DNA of 64,000 nucleotides, taken from assembly GCF_006874645.1 (NCBI RefSeq), contig NZ_CP030082.1, forward strand, positions 4,059,563-4,123,562. The letters are read 5' to 3'. How positions within the stretch are numbered: the first letter of the stretch is position 1; each line of letters opens with the position of its first letter. Position numbers and translations under genes: made by a program. The notes beneath the pieces are model-generated. The model made no database searches. It worked only from the letters and a program-made list of their open reading frames with translations, and was not told the origin of the DNA. Below are positions 25,795-35,036 of this stretch, in pieces. This stretch comes from Bdellovibrio sp. ZAP7. Lineage in GTDB: Bacteria; Bdellovibrionota; Bdellovibrionia; Bdellovibrionales; Bdellovibrionaceae.

Positions 25795-27513
25795 TTACCC
25801 TCCTACCAGTTTGCTTTTGCCGTAGTTATTCACGAAAACGCCATTGGAATCATTGAAAGTCACCAGTGGTGGTGCAGAGTTTTCCCAAGGATTGCTATTT
25901 AATCTCATCAATCCCACAAGACTTGAAGGCACCGCGGCCACACCCGGCATCGCTCCTTGCGAACCTTTATAACCTTCGATTTCAGCCGAAGTACCATTGG
26001 TACCATTGCCGGTTGTTCTCATTAGCAAATTTCCAGTTACATAAGGTCCGTTTTTAATCGCACCTGAGTAAATAGAAGTAACCATGTTGTTATAGCCATG
26101 TCCTGTTCCGCCTGTAGGCGCCACACTTCTGGCAAATTCACTGCTGACTTGAAGAACAGACTCGTTCCAAAGGTTCGCATTGGTGCCAATACGTTTATAA
26201 AGATTCAAGCGATCTTTGAATTCCAGAATGCCCGCAAGAATTCCAGAATAGAATCTGTTAGCGATCAACAAAGTTGATAAGCGTCCATTTGCTCCGTCCA
26301 TATCAGAATCCATACGACTCATTGTTACGTTTTGAGCTACGCCCCCAATAGTTGTTGGGAAAAGCGCTGAATCCAGTCGGAAACCATTATGAAAAATACC
26401 GATATTATTTGAAAGATCGTTGCGCAAGACATACTCCGCAAGAGCGAACTGCTCTGGTAAATCTGCAAAGTGCATTCGCTTAACGACATCACGCATATCA
26501 GTTCCAGCCTGATAGACCGCGCTCACGCGCCCCAACGCCACACCGGTTTCAGAAAACGGATAACCATAAATTGCCTGACCTTTACCGTCCAAGTAGGCGT
26601 CATTGATCCCCGGAGTCGTCATCGCAACTGTTCCAAGCATCGCCGTTTTATAGCGAGTTACAGCTTCTTCCCAGAAACCTTCGATATCACCAAGTCCTGC
26701 TTTAATTTTCTTAGCAGCATTCTCAAGATTTTTATTCAAAGTATCGGAACCCACGCGATTTGATCGTGCGTAAGTTTTCATATAAGCCATCGCCGTGTCG
26801 TAAGCGGCCTGTTGGGAAGCTTTAAGATTAAACGACGTCGTCATCGAAGTTCCGACTTGGAAAGGTGACATCAATGACGTGGGATTTGCAGCGGTTTTGG
26901 TATAGGCTTTATTTGTCTTACTAGCGAAAAAGCTTCCGCTTGTTCCACTGACCATCACGCCAGCAAATAGATTCTCGGCCTGATCCGCCATCATCCCTTG
27001 TAAGCTTGGCAATCCAGTCACCGGAACCTGAACTAAAAGCGCGTTCACGTCGTGACCGTCAGACTTTGAGGCGAATCCGCGCATTACCATCATATTGTTC
27101 AAAATATCAGAGGCAGAGCGACTGCCTCCGTTGCCATTTGCGATCTTCGTTTGAAATAAATACGGAACCAGAACACCGTTATAGTTCATGGTTTTAAGTT
27201 CAGCCCCGGTCACAACTCCATTTGAGGAAGTAAATGCCGTTGCCAACCACTGATTGTTCATTGCTATTGTACCAATGTCCTCGCCCGAGCTTAGTTTGAT
27301 CCAGTGATCAAATGCAAAACGAATTGGACCACCATTTAACCACAGGTTGACGTGATACCTTGTGCTGTCTTGACCGACTCCCAAAGTTTCAGCCCGTGCC
27401 TGTTGTACAAAACCGGCTACAATCTTAAATGCCAGGGAATCCATAATGCCCGGCAAACTTGCCAAACCAGCTGCACCCGTTAGACCTGTTCTTAAAAAAC
27501 TTCGTCTATCCAT
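25795..27513 (-). CDS. Tat-exported DUF1501 family protein
   Basis: A 572-residue protein with a twin-arginine signal (MDRRSFLRTGLTGAAGLAS), so it should be exported folded by the Tat system, whose genes lie at 7.1-8.3 kb. The body has the features of DUF1501 proteins, which belong to the alkaline-phosphatase/sulfatase-like fold and occur mostly beside CxxCH-containing partners in Planctomycetes and some other phyla. Their function is not established. The neighbouring genes, a CxxCH protein upstream and a lipoprotein downstream, lie 9 and 1 bases away. GGGGAAG precedes the ATG. Confidence 0.83.
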   Translation of the reverse strand: MDRRSFLRTGLTGAAGLASLPGIMDSLAFKIVAGFVQQARAETLGVGQDSTRYHVNLWLNGGPIRFAFDHWIKLSSGEDIGTIAMNNQWLATAFTSSNGVVTGAELKTMNYNGVLVPYLFQTKIANGNGGSRSASDILNNMMVMRGFASKSDGHDVNALLVQVPVTGLPSLQGMMADQAENLFAGVMVSGTSGSFFASKTNKAYTKTAANPTSLMSPFQVGTSMTTSFNLKASQQAAYDTAMAYMKTYARSNRVGSDTLNKNLENAAKKIKAGLGDIEGFWEEAVTRYKTAMLGTVAMTTPGINDAYLDGKGQAIYGYPFSETGVALGRVSAVYQAGTDMRDVVKRMHFADLPEQFALAEYVLRNDLSNNIGIFHNGFRLDSALFPTTIGGVAQNVTMSRMDSDMDGANGRLSTLLIANRFYSGILAGILEFKDRLNLYKRIGTNANLWNESVLQVSSEFARSVAPTGGTGHGYNNMVTSIYSGAIKNGPYVTGNLLMRTTGNGTNGTSAEIEGYKGSQGAMPGVAAVPSSLVGLMRLNSNPWENSAPPLVTFNDSNGVFVNNYGKSKLVGG

Positions 27514-27522
27514 TTGCTTCCC

Positions 27523-28995
27523 CTATTTGCCCGTATCTGAAAAGTTTGCTGATCGGTAGTAAGGCGACGAAATAATATTTTCGATCAACTTTTGTAGCGA
27601 CTGATTACTGCGAAGTTGCTGTCCCAGATCTTCGATAAATCTGCGATCAGCTGCTTCACGCGTCGTTATCGCTTTATTTAAAACCGCATTTGCGGGATCA
27701 GAACGGTCATAAAGTGAGACGTTGATTCCCGTAAAATATTCGAAATACCGTTTGGCTGCACACTGATAGAAGTCGTTTGTGTTAGCCATCGCCTGACCCA
27801 AGCCTTCAATTCCACTAACACTTTGTTTAATCAATTGTCCGTCGGCATTCGATCTAAACATCAACACGCCGGTCGGCTGTTGCTTTTGAAAATCAGAAAC
27901 AGTTTTTGAAGACCAGCCCGCTACTGAAGCAATACTTGGTTTGAATTTACCAATCATAATGCTTTTTGTATTAAGCGGCACACCGTTTCCTCTAATATCA
28001 TCAACAGTCAATGATACGACCAAATTACGAGTGGTATAAGACGCCTGATCCATACTTGCGTGACAACGAATACAGCTTGAAGATTGTCTGAACGGCGCAA
28101 CGGAGGCAGAGTCAACATACTGAAGGACATCTGCCTCTCTTAAAGATGGAAGTGTCAGACACAGCATGGATTCCATCGCTGTTTTTGACCATTTTCTAGG
28201 AAGTTTTAAGGCGCCATCAAAAATCTGACCTTGGGGCTGCCCACTATTCAATAAAAAGAAAGCACGAGAACCCAAGATCCCGCCACCTTGATTAGCATAA
28301 AAGTCCACGCTAGTTTCTGCGCCCGCACTCATAGCCGCGCCATTCGCGACCGCCGTACGACCCAGGTTGGGAATCGCATAATTCTGAAGTACAAACGATG
28401 ATGCCGACTCATTAATAGATCTGATTGGGCCTTTGCCGGTCATAAACATTAGTGGAACCATTTGCATGCCGGGACTAACGATGCTTCCATCGGCATTCAA
28501 AAATGAAAGAGATCCGGTCTTTATTGCAGGATCATTAACTCGCTTGCCCTCCAAGCGTGTAGTGCCCGAAAGCACATTTCTATAATCATCACCCGTGAAT
28601 AGATTGCGAGTAAGGAATAATGCTGGCTCTGACATATCGATAAATTTGTCAGTGTTGCTTTCAAACTCGGCGCGATAGCCTGTGATTTGCTCTTTGTTAG
28701 CAGTGGGAAACCATGTGCGATGAAATTGATAAAAATTATTTACGATGAGTGTGGCGCGCACATCGGTGTTTTTAAGATTGCCCGAGGCATCCATGTCAGC
28801 CAATTGAAGAAGGCTTTTGCAAGCAGCAACACCCGACTGTTTTCCCGCCACAACTTCTTTGTACAAGCTATCCGAGAACGGAACCGTCGTACCGGTAAGC
28901 TGAGAGTAGCAGCGAGCATAGATGGCTTTATCTGAAAGTGCGTGTGCATAGGGTCCAGCACTCAGCGCAAGCGCAAGTATAACCGTAGCCTTCAT
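27523..28995 (-). CDS. Exported protein with a single CxxCH heme motif
   Basis: A 490-residue protein with a Sec signal peptide (MKATVILALALSAGPYAHA). It contains one c-type heme motif, CIRCH, near residue 320, within SSSCIRCHASMDQ. The C-terminal part (FEYFTGINVSLYDRSD, later LIENIISSPYYR) resembles the DUF1588/DUF1585-type domains that accompany DUF1501 proteins; this family call is tentative. If heme is attached it would be a periplasmic electron carrier. It is the first gene of the three-gene operon, with GGGGGAAG before the ATG. Confidence 0.75.
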   Translation of the reverse strand: MKATVILALALSAGPYAHALSDKAIYARCYSQLTGTTVPFSDSLYKEVVAGKQSGVAACKSLLQLADMDASGNLKNTDVRATLIVNNFYQFHRTWFPTANKEQITGYRAEFESNTDKFIDMSEPALFLTRNLFTGDDYRNVLSGTTRLEGKRVNDPAIKTGSLSFLNADGSIVSPGMQMVPLMFMTGKGPIRSINESASSFVLQNYAIPNLGRTAVANGAAMSAGAETSVDFYANQGGGILGSRAFFLLNSGQPQGQIFDGALKLPRKWSKTAMESMLCLTLPSLREADVLQYVDSASVAPFRQSSSCIRCHASMDQASYTTRNLVVSLTVDDIRGNGVPLNTKSIMIGKFKPSIASVAGWSSKTVSDFQKQQPTGVLMFRSNADGQLIKQSVSGIEGLGQAMANTNDFYQCAAKRYFEYFTGINVSLYDRSDPANAVLNKAITTREAADRRFIEDLGQQLRSNQSLQKLIENIISSPYYRSANFSDTGK

Positions 28996-29123
28996 TTCTT
29001 CCCCCTGACCACTATCGTATCGGTTTCAAATATGATTCGGTCATAAGTTATTCAGAATCCGAATTCCTAAGTGTTCGGGGAAATTTGGAGTGACTCCGGA
29101 AAGATTCTACGAGGTGTAGAAAC

Positions 29124-29151
29124 AAAAAAGGCCGCTATTACGCGGCCTTTT
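29124..29151 (-). terminator. Intrinsic terminator of the nuo operon
   Basis: Read on the minus strand, AAAAGGCCGC pairs with GCGGCCTTTT around a six-base loop and continues into a six-T run, 23 bases after the nuoN stop. The rest of the 28996-29173 gap shows nothing nameable. Confidence 0.88.
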
Positions 29152-29173
29152 GCAATCTCAATATGAAACTGAA

Positions 29174-30634
29174 TTAAAGTAAGCTTTTCTCAACTGCTGT
29201 AAATAGAGGTCCTGATACGAAGCCCAGGAACAAAATTGCGATAGCCATCACAACCACTGTCACTGTTGTTGCATTCAAAGAGTGTTCTGCAACGTCAGCT
29301 TGGCCTTCTTTCATGTACATAACTACAATTGGGCGCAAGTAGTAGTAAACGGAAATTACGGAGCTAATCATACCCCAAATTGCCAACCACATGAGGCCTT
29401 CACCGATAGCTGCATTGAACAGATAGAACTTACCAAAGAAACCCAAAGTTGGCGGAATACCTGTCAATGAAAGCAAGAACACAGTCAGGCAAAGTGCGAT
29501 CATCGGTCTTTGTTTTGCCAAACCAGCAAGATCATCCACGTCTACGATATGATTTTCTGATTTTTCAAGCATGCTTGCAATTGCAAACGCTCCCAAAGTC
29601 ATCAAGCCATAGCTTAGTAAATAAAAGATCACACCAGATGCACCGAAAGCCGCATCGTCACTTACACCCGCCGTAATTACACCCACTAAGATATATCCAG
29701 AGTGTGCAATCGAAGAGTAAGCAAGCATACGTTTCAAGTTGTTTTGCAGGATCGCTGCTGTGTTGCCCACGATCATCGTGATTACAGCCAACCATTGAAG
29801 CATATCAAACAAGTGCTCTGAACCAACCAATGAACGAGTCGCAATCACACGCAAGAAAGCTGCGAAGGAAACCGTCTTAACCGCAGTCGCCATGAAAGCT
29901 GTGTGCGGAGTCGGTGCACCTTGATAAACATCTGGAGTCCAGGCATGGAATGGAGCGATTGAAACTTTGAAGCAGAAGCCCAAAACCACAAACACCATAC
30001 CGAACAAAAATAAGCGGCTTGTTTGAATCAAGTCAGCTGCATTTTCCATGAACGAAAGGATGTTCGTATTTCCAGTTGTACCAAAGATAAATGCCACACC
30101 GTAAAGGAACAACGCCGAAGCAAATGAACCCAGGATGAAGTACTTAAGAGCGGCTTCTTTAGAAAGTTTTTCTTCGTGGCTCATCGCGATCATCAGATAC
30201 AATGCCAAAGACATCATTTCCAAACCGATGAAAACCATCAAAAGATCTACAGCAGAAACCAGAATCAACATACCCACCGCAGACGACATCGCCAGGAAGA
30301 TCAGTTCAGAAAACTGTCTGCCCGTTGTCGCTGGGTTTTCGTACATCATGATCATCGCCGCACCAGCAGAAAGAAGCGCAATCACGCCCATCCACTGAGT
30401 AACACCATCAAAGATCAAGCCGTTGTTGAACGCTGTTTTGCCAGCACCACCGAAGACCACTAAAAGACCGACTGCCACTACGATACCACCCAATGCCTGG
30501 CAAAGAGTGATGATCGGGTTTTGTTCGCGATTTCCACGAAGAACTTTTGCAGTGATCGGCACCAAACTCGCAAGGAACAAAGCGATCATTGGTGAAACAA
30601 GAAGAATGTCACTAAGACCAATATTCATATTCAT
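29174..30634 (-). CDS. nuoN: NADH-quinone oxidoreductase subunit N
   Basis: A proton-pumping antiporter-like subunit of complex I in the inner membrane. The 486 residues contain about 14 hydrophobic helices and the family core with the conserved lysine helix (ALKYFILGSFASALFLYG) and NNLKRMLAYSSIAHSGY. Its ATG overlaps the nuoM stop by one base (TAATG). It is the last gene of the operon. Confidence 0.96.
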   Translation of the reverse strand: MNMNIGLSDILLVSPMIALFLASLVPITAKVLRGNREQNPIITLCQALGGIVVAVGLLVVFGGAGKTAFNNGLIFDGVTQWMGVIALLSAGAAMIMMYENPATTGRQFSELIFLAMSSAVGMLILVSAVDLLMVFIGLEMMSLALYLMIAMSHEEKLSKEAALKYFILGSFASALFLYGVAFIFGTTGNTNILSFMENAADLIQTSRLFLFGMVFVVLGFCFKVSIAPFHAWTPDVYQGAPTPHTAFMATAVKTVSFAAFLRVIATRSLVGSEHLFDMLQWLAVITMIVGNTAAILQNNLKRMLAYSSIAHSGYILVGVITAGVSDDAAFGASGVIFYLLSYGLMTLGAFAIASMLEKSENHIVDVDDLAGLAKQRPMIALCLTVFLLSLTGIPPTLGFFGKFYLFNAAIGEGLMWLAIWGMISSVISVYYYLRPIVVMYMKEGQADVAEHSLNATTVTVVVMAIAILFLGFVSGPLFTAVEKSLL

Positions 30635-32235
30635 TATTTATCTCCTTGTGCTGCTGCTGTCGTTTGCTCCGTTGCCGGAGCAGTTGTCGTTGCAGTTGCT
30701 GCCGTAGTCGCAGGCGCACCAGGTTGATTAATTGTCAGATTGTAGCTGTTTTTGTTGTGTACCAAGTGATCCACGCTGGCTTTTGAGTAGTTCAAGAAGT
30801 TATTCGGGAACAGACCCATCCAGAAAACCATGATCACAAGAGGAACAAGAACCGCGATTTCGCGCGCATTCAAATCGTGAAGTGGATGATGTTCGTCTTT
30901 AACCAACTCACCTTGCTCACCAAAGAAAACGCGTTTAAACATCCACAACATGTACACGGCACCCAGAACCACACCTGTTACTGCAAAGTATGCAAAAACG
31001 GGTTGAGCCTGAAATGTACCCATCAGGATAAAGAACTCGCCCACGAAACCATTTGTCATCGGAACCGCAATCGAAGAAAGCGTGATGATAAAGAAGAAGA
31101 TCGTGAACAATGGAAGAACCCCTGCCAAACCACCGTATTTAGTGATTTCACGAGAGTGAGTTCTTTCATAGATCATACCGATCAAGATGAACAGAGCACC
31201 CGTCGAGATACCGTGATTCAACATTTGGTACAAACCACCGTTCATACCGTAAGAGTTGAATGCAAACAGACCCAACAAGATGTAACCCATGTGCGATACT
31301 GAAGAGTACGCCACAAGTTTTTTCACGTCCGGCTGAACCATCGCTACCAAAGCACCATAGATGATTCCCACGGTACCGATCAACATGAACAACCAAGACC
31401 AGTATTCAGACGCCTCTGGGAACAACGGAATTACCCAGCGCATGAAGCCGTAAGTACCCATCTTAAGCATAACACCGGCAAGAATTACTGAACCAGGAGT
31501 TGGTGCTTCAACGTGGGCATCTGGCAACCAAGTATGAACGGGGAATGCCGGAACTTTGATCGCAAACGCCAAGGCGAACGCAAAGAACAGAAGTGTTTGA
31601 AGGCTGAAGAAAGTTCCACCCACAAACGGGATTTTCAATTTATAGAAATCGAGCAAGCTTGCACTCATTTGACCAGTCGTCTCTTGAGTCAGGTACATCA
31701 TATAGATCATCGCAACAAGCATCATGACAGAGCCGGCGAAAGTATAGATGAAGAGCTTAACCGTTGCGTAAATTCTGCGAGATCCACCCCAGATACCAAT
31801 CATGAAGTACATTGGGATCAGTGCAAGTTCCCAGAAGATATAGAAGAAGATCGCATCCATCGCCAAGAAAGTACCCAGCATTGCCGTTTGCAGGATGAAC
31901 AAGCAAACGTGGAAGCCTTTGATTCTTTCAGTAACTGATGTCCAGCTAGCCAAAACAATAATCGGAGTTAAGAACGTCGTTAAAAGAACCAACCACAACG
32001 AGATACCATCGATCCCAAAGAAGTAGCTGATACCAAATCGCTCAATCCACATATATCGCTCAACCATTTGTAGGTTGGCGGTATTTGGGTCGAACTGTTG
32101 GAACAACGCCAATGAAACGATAAATTCGATCACCGCAAAACCCATCGCCAAAGGACGTAGAGTTTTAGCATTCGGCCAAACCGCGACAATCAAAGCAAAC
32201 AAAAGAGGTAGAAAAACAATTGTACTTAGGATCAT
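30634..32235 (-). CDS. nuoM: NADH-quinone oxidoreductase subunit M
   Basis: A second antiporter-like complex I subunit, 533 residues. Conserved blocks include PMYFMIGIWGG, LPDAHVEAPTPGSVILAG and KKLVAYSSVSHMGYI. The C-terminus carries an extra tail of about 30 residues that is almost all Ala and Thr (from GAPATTAATA to the end), which is absent from typical NuoM. It starts three bases after the nuoL stop and overlaps nuoN. Confidence 0.96.
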   Translation of the reverse strand: MILSTIVFLPLLFALIVAVWPNAKTLRPLAMGFAVIEFIVSLALFQQFDPNTANLQMVERYMWIERFGISYFFGIDGISLWLVLLTTFLTPIIVLASWTSVTERIKGFHVCLFILQTAMLGTFLAMDAIFFYIFWELALIPMYFMIGIWGGSRRIYATVKLFIYTFAGSVMMLVAMIYMMYLTQETTGQMSASLLDFYKLKIPFVGGTFFSLQTLLFFAFALAFAIKVPAFPVHTWLPDAHVEAPTPGSVILAGVMLKMGTYGFMRWVIPLFPEASEYWSWLFMLIGTVGIIYGALVAMVQPDVKKLVAYSSVSHMGYILLGLFAFNSYGMNGGLYQMLNHGISTGALFILIGMIYERTHSREITKYGGLAGVLPLFTIFFFIITLSSIAVPMTNGFVGEFFILMGTFQAQPVFAYFAVTGVVLGAVYMLWMFKRVFFGEQGELVKDEHHPLHDLNAREIAVLVPLVIMVFWMGLFPNNFLNYSKASVDHLVHNKNSYNLTINQPGAPATTAATATTTAPATEQTTAAAQGDK

Positions 32236-32238
32236 AGC

Positions 32239-34170
32239 TTACCCCAGGATCACATATGAAAGGACAACAACGACACCGAGTCCGATGTACATCGCGTATT
32301 GCTGCATATTTCCGGTTTGAAGCGAACGACCCAAAGAGCCCATTCCGCGAACCAAATCCCCTGCCCAGTATGTGCACTTATCGATGAAATTAACATCAAC
32401 GTAGTACCACATGTTTTTACCCAGGTTTACCAAAGGATTAATGATTCCGCCGAAGTACGCTTCGTCCACGAAATATTTGTTATATACCAAGTTGTAAACT
32501 GGCTTGATGCTTTCAGCGATTTTCTTAGGAGTCTCTGGAGACTTCACATAGAACTGATAAGCAATTGAAGCCGAGATCACTGCCAAACCAACCGAGCAAC
32601 CCATCAACACCCACTCAGTAGATGCATCGAAGTGACCCAAGTTAGGGATTTTGGTGATCATTGGATCCAACCAGTGCTCCCAAACATTAGGAATATGACC
32701 CAAATGTTCACCGATCACATGAGGGATACCGATCCAACCACCAATCACCGACAACACCGCAAGAACGATCAAAGGAATCGTCATCAATGCCGGAGATTCA
32801 TGCGGATGAACGTGAGAAGGAACGCGTGATTTACCCCAGAACGTAAGAGCCATCAAACGGGTCATATAGAATGCTGTCAAAGTCGCACCCAAGGCACCCG
32901 CGGCCCACAAGATTGGAGAACCCATTGGAGAGAAGAATGAATAAGCCAAGATTTCGTCTTTAGAGAAGAAACCCGCGAATGGAGGCATACCGATAATCGC
33001 CAACCAACCCAAGAAGAACGTTACGTGAGTGATTGGAAGATATTTCTTAAGACCACCCATTTTCCGTATGTCTTGTTCCTCGTGCATCGCATGGATCACA
33101 GAACCAGAACCCAAGAACATCAGGGCTTTAAAGAATGCGTGAGTCATCAAGTGGAACATCGCCGCTCCGAAAGCACCCACACCGCAAGCTAGGAACATGT
33201 AACCAAGTTGAGATACTGTCGAGTAAGCCAAAACTTTCTTGATATCCCATTGGGTCATACCGATCGTCGCTGCAAGAACCGCCGTCGCCGCACCGATAAC
33301 TGCAATCACCATCATTGTGTTTGGAGCTACGATGAACAAAGGATTCAAACGAACGATCATGTAAACACCGGCAGTAACCATCGTCGCCGCATGGATCAAT
33401 GCGGAAACTGGAGTTGGACCAGCCATCGCGTCTGGAAGCCAAACGTACAATGGAATCTGTGCAGATTTACCAGTTGCACCGATGAACAGGAACAAAGTTC
33501 CCAATGTCACGGCACCCATCCAGGAAGCTTCAACAGTTGTTGGAGCCAAAGCGTTTAGTTCGTGGAAATTCAAAGTACCGAAAGTCATGAACAAAACAAA
33601 CATACCCAACAAGAAAGCGGCGTCACCAACACGATTCGTGATGAAGGCTTTCATACCCGCTGCTGCTTTTTCTGCATCCGTGAACCAGAAACCGATTAGC
33701 AAGTACGAGCAAAGGCCCACACCTTCCCAACCAACGAACATCACTAGCAAGCTGTCACCAAGAACCAGCAACAACATGTTAAAGATGAACAGATTCAGGT
33801 ATGCGAAGTATTTCGCAGCACCTTTATCGTGGTGCATGTAACCGATCGAAAACAAGTGGATCAAAGTACCAACGCCCGTGATCACAAGGACCATGATCGC
33901 GCTGATTTGATCGACTACGAAACCGGCATTTACTTTAAATTTATCAATCGCCATCCACTCAAAGAATGTCACAGCAATACGACGAGATTCTGCAGCCATA
34001 CCTACAAGGTCTGTCACCAAAAGAACCGCGCTGATAAAAGAAATTGCCACTGCCAGAGTTGCAATAACACCTGCAACGTTTGCAGAGTGTTTTTTATAAC
34101 GGAAACCGTTGATCAGAAAACCAACCAGCGGACTTAGGATAACAATGGCCATTAATACTGAATGATTCAT
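32239..34170 (-). CDS. nuoL: NADH-quinone oxidoreductase subunit L
   Basis: The distal antiporter-like subunit with the long lateral helix. The 643 residues match the family; visible blocks are LFVGWEGVGLCSYLLIGFW, LPDAMAGPTPVSALIHAATM and KKVLAYSTVSQLGYM. The C-terminal region provides the lateral helix and final transmembrane segment. It begins five bases after nuoK. Confidence 0.97.
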   Translation of the reverse strand: MNHSVLMAIVILSPLVGFLINGFRYKKHSANVAGVIATLAVAISFISAVLLVTDLVGMAAESRRIAVTFFEWMAIDKFKVNAGFVVDQISAIMVLVITGVGTLIHLFSIGYMHHDKGAAKYFAYLNLFIFNMLLLVLGDSLLVMFVGWEGVGLCSYLLIGFWFTDAEKAAAGMKAFITNRVGDAAFLLGMFVLFMTFGTLNFHELNALAPTTVEASWMGAVTLGTLFLFIGATGKSAQIPLYVWLPDAMAGPTPVSALIHAATMVTAGVYMIVRLNPLFIVAPNTMMVIAVIGAATAVLAATIGMTQWDIKKVLAYSTVSQLGYMFLACGVGAFGAAMFHLMTHAFFKALMFLGSGSVIHAMHEEQDIRKMGGLKKYLPITHVTFFLGWLAIIGMPPFAGFFSKDEILAYSFFSPMGSPILWAAGALGATLTAFYMTRLMALTFWGKSRVPSHVHPHESPALMTIPLIVLAVLSVIGGWIGIPHVIGEHLGHIPNVWEHWLDPMITKIPNLGHFDASTEWVLMGCSVGLAVISASIAYQFYVKSPETPKKIAESIKPVYNLVYNKYFVDEAYFGGIINPLVNLGKNMWYYVDVNFIDKCTYWAGDLVRGMGSLGRSLQTGNMQQYAMYIGLGVVVVLSYVILG

Positions 34171-34175
34171 TCGGC

Positions 34176-34499
34176 CTATCCTTTCAGATGCTCAAAGAAG
34201 CGAATATTCACTTCGTTAAAGCGTTTAAAGATCGAAACGGCCAACGCCAGACCCACAGCTGCTTCCGCCGCTGCGATTGTCATTACGAAGAACACCATGA
34301 TGTGCCCTTCAAGATGGCCCATGTATTTAGAGAATGCGATGAACGTCAAATTTACTGAGTTCAACATAAGCTCGATGGACATCAAAAGTACGATCACGTT
34401 ACGACGAAGAAGAACTCCCGCCATACCCATAACAAAAACAATCGATGCCAGGACAAGGTAGTGAGTCAGTCCAATGTTATTAATGAAATCAATGTTCAT
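34176..34499 (-). CDS. nuoK: NADH-quinone oxidoreductase subunit K
   Basis: A small three-helix subunit of complex I, 107 residues, with the conserved glutamates in SIELMLNSVNL and MTIAAAEAAVGLAL. ATG 34499 is preferred to the in-frame GTG 34508 because AGGTGG lies about six bases before it. It overlaps the nuoJ end by 11 bases. Confidence 0.94.
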   Translation of the reverse strand: MNIDFINNIGLTHYLVLASIVFVMGMAGVLLRRNVIVLLMSIELMLNSVNLTFIAFSKYMGHLEGHIMVFFVMTIAAAEAAVGLALAVSIFKRFNEVNIRFFEHLKG

Positions 34500-35025
34500 G
34501 AGTTCCACCTTTACTGCGAGAAAGTGCCACTGCGCCCACCGCGATCACCAAAAGAAGAACGCCAAGAGCCTCAAAGCCAAAGATATATTTAGAGAACAGA
34601 ATCTGACCAAGTTGCTTAGTCGTCTCCATGCCCGTTCCAACAGTCACAGGGTTGTCTGTTGTTTTGAAAACCAATTGCTCAACTGTTTTATAAATTGAGG
34701 CAACGATCATTCCCAACAACAAGCCCACAGACATTATTTTCAAGATGCCCGAGAACTTGCCGCGCGTGAATGCCGACACATCCTGCTTCAAGTCGAAAAG
34801 CATGATAACCATCGTGAACAAAACCATCACGGCGCCGGCATAAACGATCAACTGAACACCTGCGATAAAGTAAGCGTTCAGAGTCACAAACAAAGCTGAC
34901 ATCGTGACCATCGTCATCGCCAGGCTTAATGCGGAATAAATAGGATTTTTCAATAGGATCACCATTAGGCCTGAAGCCAACAATGCGATCGCTAAAAACC
35001 AAAATAGAAAAGCGTCTGCTGTCAC
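34489..35025 (-). CDS. nuoJ: NADH-quinone oxidoreductase subunit J
   Basis: A five-helix complex I subunit of 178 residues, with the conserved pi-bulge helix region VIVYAGAVMVLFTMVIMLF. It starts with GTG at 35025, supported by AAGGAGC seven bases upstream. It overlaps nuoK at its 3' end. Confidence 0.94.
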   Translation of the reverse strand: MTADAFLFWFLAIALLASGLMVILLKNPIYSALSLAMTMVTMSALFVTLNAYFIAGVQLIVYAGAVMVLFTMVIMLFDLKQDVSAFTRGKFSGILKIMSVGLLLGMIVASIYKTVEQLVFKTTDNPVTVGTGMETTKQLGQILFSKYIFGFEALGVLLLVIAVGAVALSRSKGGTHEH

Positions 35026-35036
35026 TTTTTAGCTCC

